A DNA stretch of 64,000 nt from Pseudomonadota bacterium (GTDB lineage: Bacteria; Desulfobacterota; Binatia; Binatales; Binataceae), in contig JAJPHI010000020.1 of assembly GCA_021325355.1 (NCBI GenBank), positions 62,001-126,000 of the forward strand. Reading direction: 5' to 3'. Each line of letters opens with the position of its first letter. Positions within the stretch are counted from its first letter, which is position 1. A model generated the notes under the pieces. It was not told where the DNA came from, ran no database searches, and was given only the letters and a program-made list of their open reading frames with translations. Shown here piece by piece: positions 22,240 through 31,887 of the stretch. The position numbers and the translations under genes are program-made.

Positions 22240-25232
22240 TTTATGGTGTTCGGCGCAATCACGTTGAGGGGCAGGCCGAGCATCTTCTTTACAAACTCGG
22301 CGACCGAGGTAATCGGCTTCGGGATTACGCTCGGATTCTGGTAGGGTCCGGTGACGTGAAAATAGGCCGCGAGCAGATTATCAGTACCGCCGGCAAGATG
22401 GGCACCAATCAGGGGAATATGCCTCAGCAGCCAATTGGCGGTCAGCGCGGGGACCACGCTCAACTCCAGGTTCACCTGTCCGGTGCCGAAATTGATATTG
22501 CCATTCGACGCCATCTCGAGCACCGGTCCGACCAACGCGAGATCGTCGGTGTTGAACACTCCGTGGATACCCTGAAAGCTTCCGGATACCAGGTTATAAG
22601 GTAACCCGCTCAAACGCGGATCCGGAACACTCGCGGTCAACCAGCTCTTGAGATTGATGAGACCGAGGATCCGCGACAGCAGCGCCCATCGATGGATGCG
22701 GCCGTTCGTAAGCCGGATCGAGAAGGTGCCACGAAAAGAGGAGAAAAAATCGGTATCCGTGTTCGCCCACAGATCCATCGTCGCGGTGGCGGCGCCGGTC
22801 AGGGGCGGTGCTTCGTCGGGTTTCAGCGTATGCAGCAGAGCAGCGCTATCGATGTTCGTGACCTTGCCCAATGCACGCACCCAATTGTTGGGTCCCGGTA
22901 TGCCGGACAGCCAGAGGCGCATCGTTCCGCCGTCGAGCTCGGCGTTCAGATCGTCAACGCGCCATTGGATATGATCGCTGAGGAAATCCGTCGACAGGCG
23001 CGTCAGGGTCAGAGGACCAACGCTCCCCTGACGCACATCGACGTGGCCGCTGATGGCGATCGGAAATACCGGCGGCGGTGCAAGATTGTGCTGCCAGGGC
23101 GGATGGATAAACGTCAGGGCGGTGATATCCAGACGCTCAACGGATGCATCGACGTGGACACTCGGATGCTGGAAGTCCGGCACACGAAGATTCAGTGTCA
23201 CCGGCGAACCTTCAAACTCTCCCTCATCGATCTTAAAGCTGATGCTGTGATCATAGATCGTGCCGCGCGCCGATCGGGTGACAATCGGCGATCGCAGAAA
23301 GCCCACGTAGAGTTTCCCGGCGCCCATCGTCAGATTGCCGGTGATCGCCGGCAGCGAGGCGCGGCTGGTACTGTTCACTTGAAATAAGCCGTCCACCGGA
23401 CCGGCGATCGCGAATTTCGGAAGCCCCAAAATCGGGGACCAGGGTGCCAAGTCGAAGTGACGCATCCGCACGGCAAAATCGTGAAACTGCAGGTGCGTCA
23501 GGATGCTGCCGTTCAGGATCATCAAGCCATCGCGGGCGGCGGCGGGCACGACCCGTACCTGATTGAGTTGCGCCGAGGCCGGAGTGAGGATCACGTTACC
23601 GTCCGTGAGAGCAACCGTCTGGCTCGGGCTGCCGACGGCGAGCGTCATTTGCGTGGTCTGCAGGGCGACTCGATAATTCCGCACTGCGCTCCACGAAAAG
23701 GACGGGTTCAAAGCACCCGACGCAGCAACCGTGATCGGCGCGAGACCGCCGGCTCCGCTGACGGCGCCGCCGAGCTTCGCGTTGACTGCACGCGCATACG
23801 GCGCGAGAGCCGGATAGAGCTCGTTCAAGTCGAGTGCCGCCTTCAGCCGCAGACTGTAGGGAATCACCCTCGGAGCACGCTTCAGGTCGGCATCCGCGGT
23901 GACGTCTTCGATGCGTGAATTGCCGAGCCGGAAATAACCCTGGCTCAGATGAAGCGTCGAGGCGGAATAATGCACCTGTCCATTGAAGGCGTGTAACGGA
24001 GGGAGGCCGCTGCCGGGCGGGAACTGATAGCCGGCATCGCGCACCGTCGCATCCATCTCTATTTGCCGGGGCAGCGTAGCGGCGGTCAACGTGCTCAACG
24101 GCGCCGGCGAGTTGATCGCGATTTGGTCGAAGGCGACGTCGCCGGAGGCGACTGAAGCCATTGCTGCGGTCAGGCCCGATGGCAGGCCTTTGAGTGAACG
24201 CGCGAGGAGCGCGAGATTGTCCAGGGCGACCGTCGGTCCGCTAAGCGCAAAGCTCAGAGCGGGATCGCGGCTGAAGGGCTGATTTAATGCGGCATTCCCC
24301 ACGATCTGGACCTGGGAGGCCTGCATCAGGCTCAGCCTTGGCAACTGCAACTGCGTCGGCGAGATCGAAAACGTCGTCGACAGACCCAGGTCCTTAAGGT
24401 TCACGGGGCGGGTCAGCGCATCACCGTTCAGCGCGACCGAGGGAAGGTTCGCGCTGGTGTCGCCGGTCAAAGCTCCGCCTCGGGCCAGCGCCAATCTGCA
24501 TACCCCGTCGATCACGCTCGAGAGCTTGAACGGCCCAAGATTCAAGTCGCGCAGCGTGAGGTCCCAAAACCATATGCGTCCGGTCAGCAGCTTCGCCGCC
24601 GACGCCTCGAGTGACAGGATTCCACTAATCCGCACGCCGTCGAGGCCTGGCGGCAGCAGGCTGGCGTCGAAATTTACGATCCAGGGTGAAGTCGCCGGCG
24701 CATCCGACGGGGTGCTGCGATAGAAGCGAGCATCCAGATGGCGAAGGAGGGTCTTCTGGTCCTGCTCGACGACCGCGTCGATCAGGTCAAGGCTTTCGAC
24801 CGTATCGGTCAGGCCGGCGAGCGCCGCTTGAACGCGAGCAACGAGCTCGCTGTCGAGCAATGACAATTCAGGCAGAAAGCTGACCTGCGCGGGCGGCAGC
24901 AAAATAACCGGCTGATCGAGAACCAGTCGCTCGACCGGCAGCCCATGGTTACGAAGAATTGCTGAGAAACTGAGCACGGCTCGAATGTCCGTAAGGCGAG
25001 CGACTTGGTGACCATCGGCAAAAATCTCGGGATGCTCGAGAATGACCACGAGTTTTGAGCTGATGCCCAAACGGGTTCGGGAAACCCTGACGTCGACTCC
25101 GGTGCGATCATGGATGCGCGCCAGGATGAGGCCGGCGATGCGGTCTTCGTTGCGAATCGCGAGCATGAACGCACTCGCGATAACCATCGCGAGCAGAGCA
25201 ACCGCGTAGAGGAGCAGCCGGACCGCGCGCAT
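22236..25232 (-). CDS. AsmA/YhdP-like envelope protein
   Basis: 998 residues. An N-terminal membrane anchor (LLLYAVALLAMVIASAFML, about residues 6-24) is followed by a very long beta-rich periplasmic region with repeated IxGxxxL-type strands, and a C-terminal module (NFGTGQVNLELSVVPA, then GPYQNPSVIPKP) typical of AsmA-like and DUF3971 proteins. This superfamily forms bridge-like grooves for phospholipid movement between membranes. It starts the overlapping string with the glycosyltransferase-like, cutA, hisC and pth genes. Assignment to the superfamily is good; the exact subfamily is uncertain. Confidence 0.82.
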   Translation of the reverse strand: MRAVRLLLYAVALLAMVIASAFMLAIRNEDRIAGLILARIHDRTGVDVRVSRTRLGISSKLVVILEHPEIFADGHQVARLTDIRAVLSFSAILRNHGLPVERLVLDQPVILLPPAQVSFLPELSLLDSELVARVQAALAGLTDTVESLDLIDAVVEQDQKTLLRHLDARFYRSTPSDAPATSPWIVNFDASLLPPGLDGVRISGILSLEASAAKLLTGRIWFWDLTLRDLNLGPFKLSSVIDGVCRLALARGGALTGDTSANLPSVALNGDALTRPVNLKDLGLSTTFSISPTQLQLPRLSLMQASQVQIVGNAALNQPFSRDPALSFALSGPTVALDNLALLARSLKGLPSGLTAAMASVASGDVAFDQIAINSPAPLSTLTAATLPRQIEMDATVRDAGYQFPPGSGLPPLHAFNGQVHYSASTLHLSQGYFRLGNSRIEDVTADADLKRAPRVIPYSLRLKAALDLNELYPALAPYARAVNAKLGGAVSGAGGLAPITVAASGALNPSFSWSAVRNYRVALQTTQMTLAVGSPSQTVALTDGNVILTPASAQLNQVRVVPAAARDGLMILNGSILTHLQFHDFAVRMRHFDLAPWSPILGLPKFAIAGPVDGLFQVNSTSRASLPAITGNLTMGAGKLYVGFLRSPIVTRSARGTIYDHSISFKIDEGEFEGSPVTLNLRVPDFQHPSVHVDASVERLDITALTFIHPPWQHNLAPPPVFPIAISGHVDVRQGSVGPLTLTRLSTDFLSDHIQWRVDDLNAELDGGTMRLWLSGIPGPNNWVRALGKVTNIDSAALLHTLKPDEAPPLTGAATATMDLWANTDTDFFSSFRGTFSIRLTNGRIHRWALLSRILGLINLKSWLTASVPDPRLSGLPYNLVSGSFQGIHGVFNTDDLALVGPVLEMASNGNINFGTGQVNLELSVVPALTANWLLRHIPLIGAHLAGGTDNLLAAYFHVTGPYQNPSVIPKPITSVAEFVKKMLGLPLNVIAPNTIK

Positions 25233-25290
25233 GAGAAGGGCTCCTGCTCTTAGGCTGCTGTTCGGCCAGAGCCGGAAGCGGCCGCCGCGC

Positions 25291-27138
25291 TTAGTGGCCT
25301 TCCGAGATCAGACGGTCGGTGGTGTCTGCCCACGCCGCGCGATGCTTGCTGCGCAAAGCGGTTTTAAGAATGCGATTGCGGATGCGTACGGACTTCGGTG
25401 TAAGCTCGACCAGTTCCTCTTCGTCGATCCATTCGAGGGCCGCGTCGAGACCCATGACCTGCGGCGGCGACAGACGAATGGCCTCGTCGTGACCGGCGGC
25501 GCGGATATTGGTGAGCTTCTTTTCGCGGCAGACATTGACCGGCAGGTTGGTCTCGCGCGAGTACTCGCCGACGATCATGCCTTCGTAAACCGGGTCGCCG
25601 GCACTGATGAAGAACCGGCCGCGCTCCTGCAGATGAAAGATTGCGTAGCCGGTTGCGACGCCTTCACGATCGGAGATCATTGCGCCGTTCTGCCGCATCT
25701 TGATCGAGCCGCACCACGGCCCATAGCCGTTGGCGACGGAATGCATCACGCCGTTGCCGCGCGTCTCGGTGAGAAAACGCCCGCGAAATCCGATGAGACC
25801 GCGGGCCGGCGCGTCGTACTCGAGCCGCACCCGACCGCTGGCGAAGGTCTCCATTGAGCGCAGACGGCCCTTGGCCGCCGCGAGCAACTGCGTGACCGTG
25901 CCGATCGCCTCTTCAGGTATATCGATGACGAGGAATTCCATCGGCTCGAGCACCGCCCCGCCCTCCTGGCGCGTCAGCACGGTCGGCTTCGAAACCTGCA
26001 GTTCGTAGCCCTCGCGGCGCATGGTTTCGAGAATGACGGCGAGCTGAAGCTCGCCGCGACCCATCACCCGCCACGCTTCCGGGCTCAACTGTTCGATCCG
26101 CACGCTGACGTTGCGGCGTGCTTCAAGCTCGATGCGCTCGCCGAGCTTGCGCGAGGTAACATAGGAACCCTCGCGCCCCGCCCAGGGCGAGTTATTGACG
26201 GCAAAGGTCATCGCGACCGTCGGTTCATCGATTCGAATCCCCGGCAAGGGACGCGGATTCTCGGGATCGGTGATGGTATCGCCGATCTCGATATCGCTGA
26301 GGCCGGCAACCATGACGATATCGCCCGCGGCCGCGGTCGCAAGCTCAACCCGTTTGAGGCCTTCCCAGCCGTAGAGCCGGGTGATTTTGCCCGCCCCCCG
26401 GCGCTCCTCGCCGCGGCAATTCAGATAGACCCCGCCGGCGACCATGCCGCCGGCTATGATCCGGCCGATGGCGAGACGGCCAACATAGTCGTCGTAGTCC
26501 AGATTGTTGACCTGAAATTGCAGGGTCGCGTCCGGGTCGACTTCCGGGCCGGGCAGGTGGCTCAAAATCGCTTCAAACAGCGGCCGCAAATCCGCCCCTG
26601 GCGTCGCCAGGTCGAGGCTCGCGGTTCCCGCGCGGGCGTTGGTGTATAGCACGGGAAAATCGAGATGCTTTTCGTCGGCGTCGAGATCGATAAACAGGTC
26701 ATAGATCTCGTCCAGCACCTCTGCCGGTCGCGCATCCTGGCGATCGATCTTGTTGATGCAGACCACCGCCGGCAGATACTTTTCGAGCGCCTTGCGGAGC
26801 ACGAAGCGCGTTTGCGGCAGCGGCCCCTCACAGGCATCGACAAGCAGCAGGATGCCATCGACCATCGACAGCGTGCGTTCGACTTCGCCACCGAAATCAG
26901 AGTGGCCCGGCGTGTCGACGATATTGATTCGGGTTGACTGCCAGGTTATCGAGGTGTTTTTCGCCATGATGGTGATGCCGCGTTCGCGCTCGAGCGCAAA
27001 CGAATCCATCACACGATCAGCCACCTGCTCATTGGCGCGAAAGACGCCCGATTGCCGCAGCATCGCGTCCACCAGCGTGGTTTTACCATGATCGACGTGA
27101 GCGACGATCGCTAAATTACGGATGTCCTGGCGACGCAT
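25291..27138 (-). CDS. typA: translational GTPase TypA/BipA
   Basis: 615 residues from the ATG at 27138, the family-typical length. [20 protein letters not shown] is the P-loop, [11 protein letters not shown] the switch I threonine segment, [16 protein letters not shown]3 and [13 protein letters not shown]4. EF-G-like domains and the BipA-specific C-terminal domain ([17 protein letters not shown]) follow. It binds 70S ribosomes under stress and cold. An upstream in-frame ATG at 27183 would add 15 residues; neither has a strong ribosome site. Confidence 0.97.
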   Translation of the reverse strand: MRRQDIRNLAIVAHVDHGKTTLVDAMLRQSGVFRANEQVADRVMDSFALERERGITIMAKNTSITWQSTRINIVDTPGHSDFGGEVERTLSMVDGILLLVDACEGPLPQTRFVLRKALEKYLPAVVCINKIDRQDARPAEVLDEIYDLFIDLDADEKHLDFPVLYTNARAGTASLDLATPGADLRPLFEAILSHLPGPEVDPDATLQFQVNNLDYDDYVGRLAIGRIIAGGMVAGGVYLNCRGEERRGAGKITRLYGWEGLKRVELATAAAGDIVMVAGLSDIEIGDTITDPENPRPLPGIRIDEPTVAMTFAVNNSPWAGREGSYVTSRKLGERIELEARRNVSVRIEQLSPEAWRVMGRGELQLAVILETMRREGYELQVSKPTVLTRQEGGAVLEPMEFLVIDIPEEAIGTVTQLLAAAKGRLRSMETFASGRVRLEYDAPARGLIGFRGRFLTETRGNGVMHSVANGYGPWCGSIKMRQNGAMISDREGVATGYAIFHLQERGRFFISAGDPVYEGMIVGEYSRETNLPVNVCREKKLTNIRAAGHDEAIRLSPPQVMGLDAALEWIDEEELVELTPKSVRIRNRILKTALRSKHRAAWADTTDRLISEGH

Positions 27139-27280
27139 GCGATAAAATGCGACCGAGCCGGAAAGCGGCTCGGCCGCATCCATCGAGTCTACTGATTACC
27201 GGCGAGGGAGTAAACGCAGTCGCTCGGGCCGCGCCGGGCCTCGAACAAGATCAATAAAGGCAGCGTCCCGGTGGCGGCGG

Positions 27281-27715
27281 CTATTGTGAAACGTACTGGC
27301 GCAGTTGTTCGAGTTCGAACTGCGCTTCGCTCAACCGCTGCTTGACAACATCGCCGATGCTGACGATGCCGCATAAGGCGTCCGCCTCGACCACAGGCAG
27401 ATGCCGAATGCGGCGATGGGTCATGATCTCCATCAACTCGACGATCGGATCGTCGAGATTGCAGGTGGTGACCTCGCGCGTCATCAACGCATCGACCGGC
27501 TGACTCAGCACCGCCGGGCCCAGACGACTTATCCCGTGGATGATGTCGCGTTCCGAGATGATGCCGATCAGATGACGGCGCGAGTCGATGACCGGCACCG
27601 CCCCAATCCGATTGCGGGTCAGGATTTCGGCAACCGTGTCGATCCGCATCTCAGGGTTTACCGTGACCACCTGCGGCCCCTTCAGATTCAGCACGTCGGA
27701 GACCTTTGCTGTCAT
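27281..27715 (-). CDS. tandem CBS-domain protein
   Basis: 144 residues made of two CBS domains (about 8-63 and 75-133) with RNRIGAVPVIDSRRHLIGII and RRIRHLPVVEADALCGIVSI as the two core blocks. A CBS pair binds adenine nucleotides such as AMP or ATP. There is no catalytic domain, so it is probably a small nucleotide-sensing protein. It is transcribed leftward just before typA, with about 140 nt between, and is divergent from the DUF2182 gene. Confidence 0.93.
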   Translation of the reverse strand: MTAKVSDVLNLKGPQVVTVNPEMRIDTVAEILTRNRIGAVPVIDSRRHLIGIISERDIIHGISRLGPAVLSQPVDALMTREVTTCNLDDPIVELMEIMTHRRIRHLPVVEADALCGIVSIGDVVKQRLSEAQFELEQLRQYVSQ

Positions 27716-27893
27716 AATCGATCTCCTTGTCGGGCAGCGCTGACGCCTGCCGACGCCTCGAGCCTTGATTATTGATCCGAGCGGCGCAGTTGATGCAAGC
27801 GCAAGACGATCCGCGCATGAGCGACAGTTTGCGCACGGCGGCCCCTCGTATGATGCTGAGAGGCGGGAATTCGGAATTTCGCCGGGTCCACGG

Positions 27894-28748
27894 ATGGCTG
27901 AAAGTGATCAGGCCTGCTGCGAGGTCGAGGTGGCGCCGCTCCCGCGGTCGCGCCGCCTGATCGTCTGGTCGAGTCTCGCGATAGCTTCGCTTCTCGCGTG
28001 GCTGTATCTGCTCTGGATGCCGATGTCGGTCGCCGACTTGGGCGCGGCGGGCGCGCTGTTCCGCCCCCTCCCTTCTTCATGGGCGAACGCGATTCTACTC
28101 TTCATGATGTGGGCCATCATGATGGTCGCGATGATGCTGCCGAGTGCGTCGCCCGTGATTGCCGCGTATGCACGGGGCGCTGGAAGGCGATCGGCCGCGG
28201 GCGGCGCGATCGCCTCGTTCACCGCGGGATACCTCGCCGTATGGACCATCTTCAGCCTCATCGCAACGATGGTGCAGGCGGCGCTGCACGGCCGTGGGAT
28301 TCTCAGCGCTCGCGGCACCCTGAGACCGACCGTCGGCGGTGCGGTGCTGATCGCCGCGGCGCTCTATCAGTTCACTCCGCTTAAGCGCTCCTGTCTGACC
28401 GGCTGCCGCTCGCCGATGCGGTTCGTGACGAGCGAACGGCGTAGGGACGGCGAAATTGCCTTTGTGACCGGATTCCGTCACGGTTTGTCCTGCCTCGGAT
28501 GCTGTTGGATGATAATGGCGCTGCTGTTCGTATTCGGCGTAATGAACGTCGCCTGGGCCGCCGCCCTGAGCATCCTGGTGTTGCTGGAGAAAGTGCTCCC
28601 AGCGGGACGCCTTGTCGCGCGTGTGAGCGGCGTCGCGATGTTCGCCGCGGGCATCGCACTGATGCTCCAGGTCAGCTCCGCAAGTGCCCGGCCGACCAGA
28701 CATGTCGGATATCATCTACACGATCGGCCACTCGACTCACGCCATTGA
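27894..28748 (+). CDS. DUF2182 integral membrane protein
   Basis: 284 residues with about six hydrophobic segments. The Met-rich MMWAIMMVAMMLPSASP segment near residues 65-81 is the hallmark of DUF2182 (predicted metal-binding membrane proteins). HGLSCLGCCWMIMALLF contains a second conserved Cys pair. The N-terminus has EVAPLPRSRRL before the first helix. Function is unknown. The ATG at 27894 is chosen because the 43 residues upstream in frame are not membrane-like. The 3' end overlaps the DUF488 gene by 47 nt in another frame. Confidence 0.83.
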   Translation: MAESDQACCEVEVAPLPRSRRLIVWSSLAIASLLAWLYLLWMPMSVADLGAAGALFRPLPSSWANAILLFMMWAIMMVAMMLPSASPVIAAYARGAGRRSAAGGAIASFTAGYLAVWTIFSLIATMVQAALHGRGILSARGTLRPTVGGAVLIAAALYQFTPLKRSCLTGCRSPMRFVTSERRRDGEIAFVTGFRHGLSCLGCCWMIMALLFVFGVMNVAWAAALSILVLLEKVLPAGRLVARVSGVAMFAAGIALMLQVSSASARPTRHVGYHLHDRPLDSRH

Positions 28749-29256
28749 GGTGTTTGTCGAGCTCCTGCGCAAGCACGGGATTCAACTCGTCGCTGACGTC
28801 AGGTCGTTTCCGAGTTCGCGGCGGTGGCCGCAATTCAATCAAACGCCGTTCCGCGAGTCGCTTGAGGCCAGCGGAATTCAGTACTTATGGTTCAAGGCTT
28901 TGGGCGGGCGGCGGCGATCATCGAAGAAGGACTCACAACATACCGCCTGGCAGGTCGACGCGTTTCGATCGTATGCCGACTACGCCGACTCCGCTGACTT
29001 CGTCGCCGGCCTCGAGGATCTGCAGCAAATCGCGCGGGCGCAGCGCGTCGCCTTCATGTGCTCGGAAGGATTATGGTGGCGATGCCATCGGCGCATCATC
29101 GCCGACCATCTGACCATCGCCGGCTGGACCGTGAATCATATCCTGCCGACGGGTCAGCTCGCCGAGCACGCCCTGCCCGACTTTGCCCGCGTGGTTGATG
29201 GGCGCCTGATCTATGACGGCAATCAAGCGCCGCTGAAACTCGAGCGCCCGAGCTAA
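28702..29256 (+). CDS. DUF488 family protein
   Basis: 184 residues from the ATG at 28702. The family marks are IYTIGHSTHAIEVFVELL at the start, DVRSFPSSRRWPQFN, and CSEGLWWRCHRRIIADHL near residue 120. DUF488 proteins are small, uncharacterised, with conserved Cys/His/Arg suggestive of nucleic acid or metal contact. It starts inside the DUF2182 gene (47-nt overlap), indicating translational coupling, and its TAA meets the TAG of the convergent FAH-family gene within 4 nt. Confidence 0.88.
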   Translation: MSDIIYTIGHSTHAIEVFVELLRKHGIQLVADVRSFPSSRRWPQFNQTPFRESLEASGIQYLWFKALGGRRRSSKKDSQHTAWQVDAFRSYADYADSADFVAGLEDLQQIARAQRVAFMCSEGLWWRCHRRIIADHLTIAGWTVNHILPTGQLAEHALPDFARVVDGRLIYDGNQAPLKLERPS

Positions 29257-30125
29257 ATCAGATCGGTGTTGGCCGGTTCCGCGATGACCCGATTCTCAAT
29301 ATGACCGATCTTCTCGATCTCGATCCGCACGACATCGCCGGCCTTGAGCCACTTCGGCGGCTTCATGGCCCCGGCCACACCGCTGGGCGTGCCGGTCGAG
29401 ATGATCGTCCCGGGCTCCAGGGTGAAGACGGTGGAAAGAATTTCAACCTGCTCGAAGCAATTGAAGATAAGGTTGCGCGTATTCGAGTGCTGACGAACCT
29501 CACCGTTGACCATCGTCTTCAGATCAAGATTATGCGGGTCGCCGATTTCGTCGGGCGTCACGATCCAGGGTCCGGTCGGCCCGTGCGTGTCGAAGGATTT
29601 GCCGAGCGTCATGGTTTGCGCCCGCCGCTGCCAATCGCGCACGCTGACGTCGTTGACAATCAGGTAGCCGGCGATGACCTCGTGGGCGCGGGCGCGCGGC
29701 ACGTGACGACATCGACGGCCGATCACGAAACCCAGTTCGCCCTCGTAATCGAGAGCCTCCGAGGCGCGCGGCAGATGGATCGGATCGTACGGCGCGTTGA
29801 CGCAGCTTGATTGCTTATTGAAGAAGATCGGGAAAGTCGGCTTGGCCATCCCGGTCTCGGCAATATGATCAGCATAATTCAGACCGACGGCGAGGAATTC
29901 CGGCGGGCGGCGCACCGGCGGCTCCAGCCTGACCTCACTTAGCGGAATCTTCGGTGCGGTCGCCGCGGCCTTGCGCGCCGCCTCGACGCTCTCTTTACCG
30001 TTCCTCAGGAACTCGATCATTTCGCGCGGAAGCGCCGGCACCGCGCTGCATACATCGGCGACGGAACCGTCCTGAAAGACGCCGACGCGGGTTGCGCCCT
30101 GATGAGTGAAGGTCACGAGTTTCAT
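29253..30125 (-). CDS. fumarylacetoacetate-hydrolase-family protein
   Basis: 290 residues. Lid and core pattern of the FAH family: FLAVGLNYADHIAETG, then YEGELGFVIGRR with metal-binding Glu residues, NDVSVRDWQRR, KSFDTHGPTGPW and STGTPSGVAGAM. Members hydrolyse or decarboxylate beta-diketo acids and related products of aromatic breakdown. The ATG at 30125 has a strong GGAGGAG site. A 14-bp perfect palindrome (30160-30173) lies 35 nt upstream and may be the operator. The exact substrate cannot be read from sequence. Confidence 0.92.
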   Translation of the reverse strand: MKLVTFTHQGATRVGVFQDGSVADVCSAVPALPREMIEFLRNGKESVEAARKAAATAPKIPLSEVRLEPPVRRPPEFLAVGLNYADHIAETGMAKPTFPIFFNKQSSCVNAPYDPIHLPRASEALDYEGELGFVIGRRCRHVPRARAHEVIAGYLIVNDVSVRDWQRRAQTMTLGKSFDTHGPTGPWIVTPDEIGDPHNLDLKTMVNGEVRQHSNTRNLIFNCFEQVEILSTVFTLEPGTIISTGTPSGVAGAMKPPKWLKAGDVVRIEIEKIGHIENRVIAEPANTDLI

Positions 30126-30159
30126 GAGACTCCTCCAAGTGGCTCGAGCTTTAATCTCT

Positions 30160-30173
30160 CGCACATATGTGCG
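30160..30173. promoter_or_regulatory. 14-bp perfect palindrome before the FAH-family gene
   Basis: CGCACATATGTGCG is fully self-complementary and sits 35 nt upstream of the FAH-family start, in the gap before the cytochrome gene. This is the size and position of an operator for a dimeric repressor. No regulator gene is adjacent, so the binding partner is unknown. Confidence 0.45.
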
Positions 30174-30218
30174 CAGAAGTGGAGCGGTGCGTAATCGGGC
30201 GCACGATGGCGACGGCGC

Positions 30219-30485
30219 TCATTGCGGCTGCTGCGCGTGCCGTTGCAGATAGCTGAGGATCTGCTGCTGCTGCGCGGCGCTCAGCGGCGGTAATCCCGCT
30301 TCGGCCATCTTCGGCTCCATCGCCTCAAGCTGAACGCGCCACATCGACGGCGTCAAGGACTCGGGTGCGTAGGGACGGTGACAGGAGCCGCATCGCGACG
30401 CATAAAGCTGCGCCGCCGGCGAGGCCGCTTCAGGCAATGGCTTGGCGCATCCGCAGGCCGCAACGATCGCGACCAATGACCACAT
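30219..30485 (-). CDS. small cytochrome c lipoprotein
   Basis: 88 residues from the ATG at 30485. MWSLVAIVAACGC gives a short hydrophobic signal with a possible lipobox (VAAC). RCGSCHRPYAPESL carries one haem c site (CGSCH), and MEPKMAEAGLPPLSAAQQ contains candidate axial Met residues. It is likely anchored in the membrane as a small electron carrier. A TTG start at 30509 would add eight residues. It follows the HIT-family gene by 30 nt. Confidence 0.72.
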   Translation of the reverse strand: MWSLVAIVAACGCAKPLPEAASPAAQLYASRCGSCHRPYAPESLTPSMWRVQLEAMEPKMAEAGLPPLSAAQQQQILSYLQRHAQQPQ

Positions 30486-30515
30486 CCGGCTGACTGTGAT
30501 GTTGTGCAAGCGGGA

Positions 30516-30989
30516 TTACCAATGGGCCGAGGGCAGCACGCGCCCCAGTTCGGCGCGCACTTTCTCGATGAGTTCGCGCCGATCGCCGTCCGCGAGGCCG
30601 ACTCGGCGCTCCGCCTCGGGGCGCACCCAGACTGGCTCGCGGCACCTCGGATCGCTCGCAAACCGCGGTAGGACGTGCCAGTGAACGTGTGGCTCGAGGT
30701 TGCCGAGACATTCGTAATTGAGCTTCAGCGGCGCGACAACCCGATTGATCGCGCGCGCGGTCGCCAGCAGTTCGTCGAACAGCTCATGCGCTTCGCCGTG
30801 AGGCATCAGGAACAGCTCGCTCACGTGGCGCTTGGCCAGGAGGATGCAGTAACCGCGATAGAACTGCTGATCGCCGAGGATCAGGAAGCTGCGTGGCAAC
30901 TCGGCGACGAGGTCGGCAGATTCGCGCCGGCGGATCCGCGCGAGCGTGGCGCAGATGCCGCACGGCGCAACGGTCTCACTCGGCGGCAT
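30516..30989 (-). CDS. HIT-family nucleotide hydrolase/transferase
   Basis: 157 residues. The histidine triad is visible as HVHWHVLPR near residue 105, following NYECLGNLEPH. CGIC at the N-terminus may bind zinc, as in some HIT proteins. Members cleave nucleotide phosphoramidates or dinucleoside polyphosphates. The ATG at 30989 has GGAG 8 nt upstream and overlaps the deaminase gene by 14 nt. A TTG at 31007 is less likely. Confidence 0.88.
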   Translation of the reverse strand: MPPSETVAPCGICATLARIRRRESADLVAELPRSFLILGDQQFYRGYCILLAKRHVSELFLMPHGEAHELFDELLATARAINRVVAPLKLNYECLGNLEPHVHWHVLPRFASDPRCREPVWVRPEAERRVGLADGDRRELIEKVRAELGRVLPSAHW

Positions 30990-31446
30990 CGCGCGACTCC
31001 GGGACAACCTGCGTCAGCGTCACCCGCGCATAGGACAGCAGCTCCGCGATGGTGTGCAGCTTATACGGTTTCTCGTAATAGATTCGGCGGATGCCGGTGT
31101 TGATCAGGACTTTCATGCAATGGATGCAGGGCGTGTGCGTAACGTAGATATCGGCATCGCGAATCGCACTGCCGTTGCGCGCCGCCTGGGTGATCGCGTT
31201 GATTTCGGCGTGGATGGTCCGGTAGCAGTTCTGTTCGATTTCGCCGTCCGGCGTCCGCGACTCGTAAATCAGACAGCCCACGTCGAGACAATGCGGCAGC
31301 CCGGCCGGCGCGCCGTTGTAGCCGGTCGCGAGGATACTGCGATCGCGGACAATTACGGCACCGACCCTGGCGCGCAGACAGGTCGAACGCTCGGCGACCT
31401 GCCGCGTGATCGTCATGAAATATTGATCCCAGCTCGGGCGTGACAT
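30976..31446 (-). CDS. deoxycytidylate/cytidine-type zinc deaminase
   Basis: 156 residues from the ATG at 31446. The zinc ligands and catalytic Glu are in TIHAEINAI and HTPCIHCMK (HAE and PCxxC). RARVGAVIVRDRSILATGYN opens the fold. This matches ComEB/dCMP deaminase proteins, which make dUMP from dCMP. Upstream in-frame residues to 31563 are Ser/Arg-rich and overlap the thioesterase gene, so the internal start is preferred. It is 4 nt behind the thioesterase gene. Confidence 0.9.
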   Translation of the reverse strand: MSRPSWDQYFMTITRQVAERSTCLRARVGAVIVRDRSILATGYNGAPAGLPHCLDVGCLIYESRTPDGEIEQNCYRTIHAEINAITQAARNGSAIRDADIYVTHTPCIHCMKVLINTGIRRIYYEKPYKLHTIAELLSYARVTLTQVVPESRDAAE

Positions 31447-31450
31447 CGCA

Positions 31451-31861
31451 CTAGGAACTTGACCCGCGGCTGCCGAGCTTTTGCGCGAAACGCTCGTCGA
31501 ACTTTGCGCGCGCCAGGACGGCTCGCGTATGAGTGCCGGACCCGATCTCCTCCTTTTCGTCAAAGGCGCGGATCACGTACTCGACGCGGCGTCCTTCGCC
31601 CCCGGTGATTTCGGCTTCGGCGCGCACCTTCCATCCGACCGGCGTGGCTGCAGTATGCGTCACATTGACGGTAACTCCTACCGACATTTCTCCGGGTTCG
31701 AGGAAGGGGCGCAACGCGTCGATCGCCGCCAGCTCCATCGCGAGGCTCATCCTGGCGGTCGCCAGCACCATCGGCAGCGTCGGCTCGACACTGCCGGCAA
31801 GGTCGCTCTGCGCGACGACAAACTCGTGGGTTCCTTTGGCGCCTTTGGCTATCGGCTTCAT
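31451..31861 (-). CDS. hotdog-fold thioesterase, FlK-like
   Basis: 136 residues of a single hotdog domain. LATARMSLAMELAAIDALR forms the long helix, FLEPGEMSVGVTVNVTHTAA the strand pair with conserved Glu and His, and GSGTHTRAVLARAKFDERF the C-terminal strand. The pattern matches fluoroacetyl-CoA thioesterase-like proteins, which act on small acyl-CoAs. It lies 26 nt behind the DsbA-fold isomerase gene. Substrate unknown. Confidence 0.85.
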   Translation of the reverse strand: MKPIAKGAKGTHEFVVAQSDLAGSVEPTLPMVLATARMSLAMELAAIDALRPFLEPGEMSVGVTVNVTHTAATPVGWKVRAEAEITGGEGRRVEYVIRAFDEKEEIGSGTHTRAVLARAKFDERFAQKLGSRGSSS

Positions 31862-31887
31862 GATTGCCTCGCTTGATTGTCCTGGCG

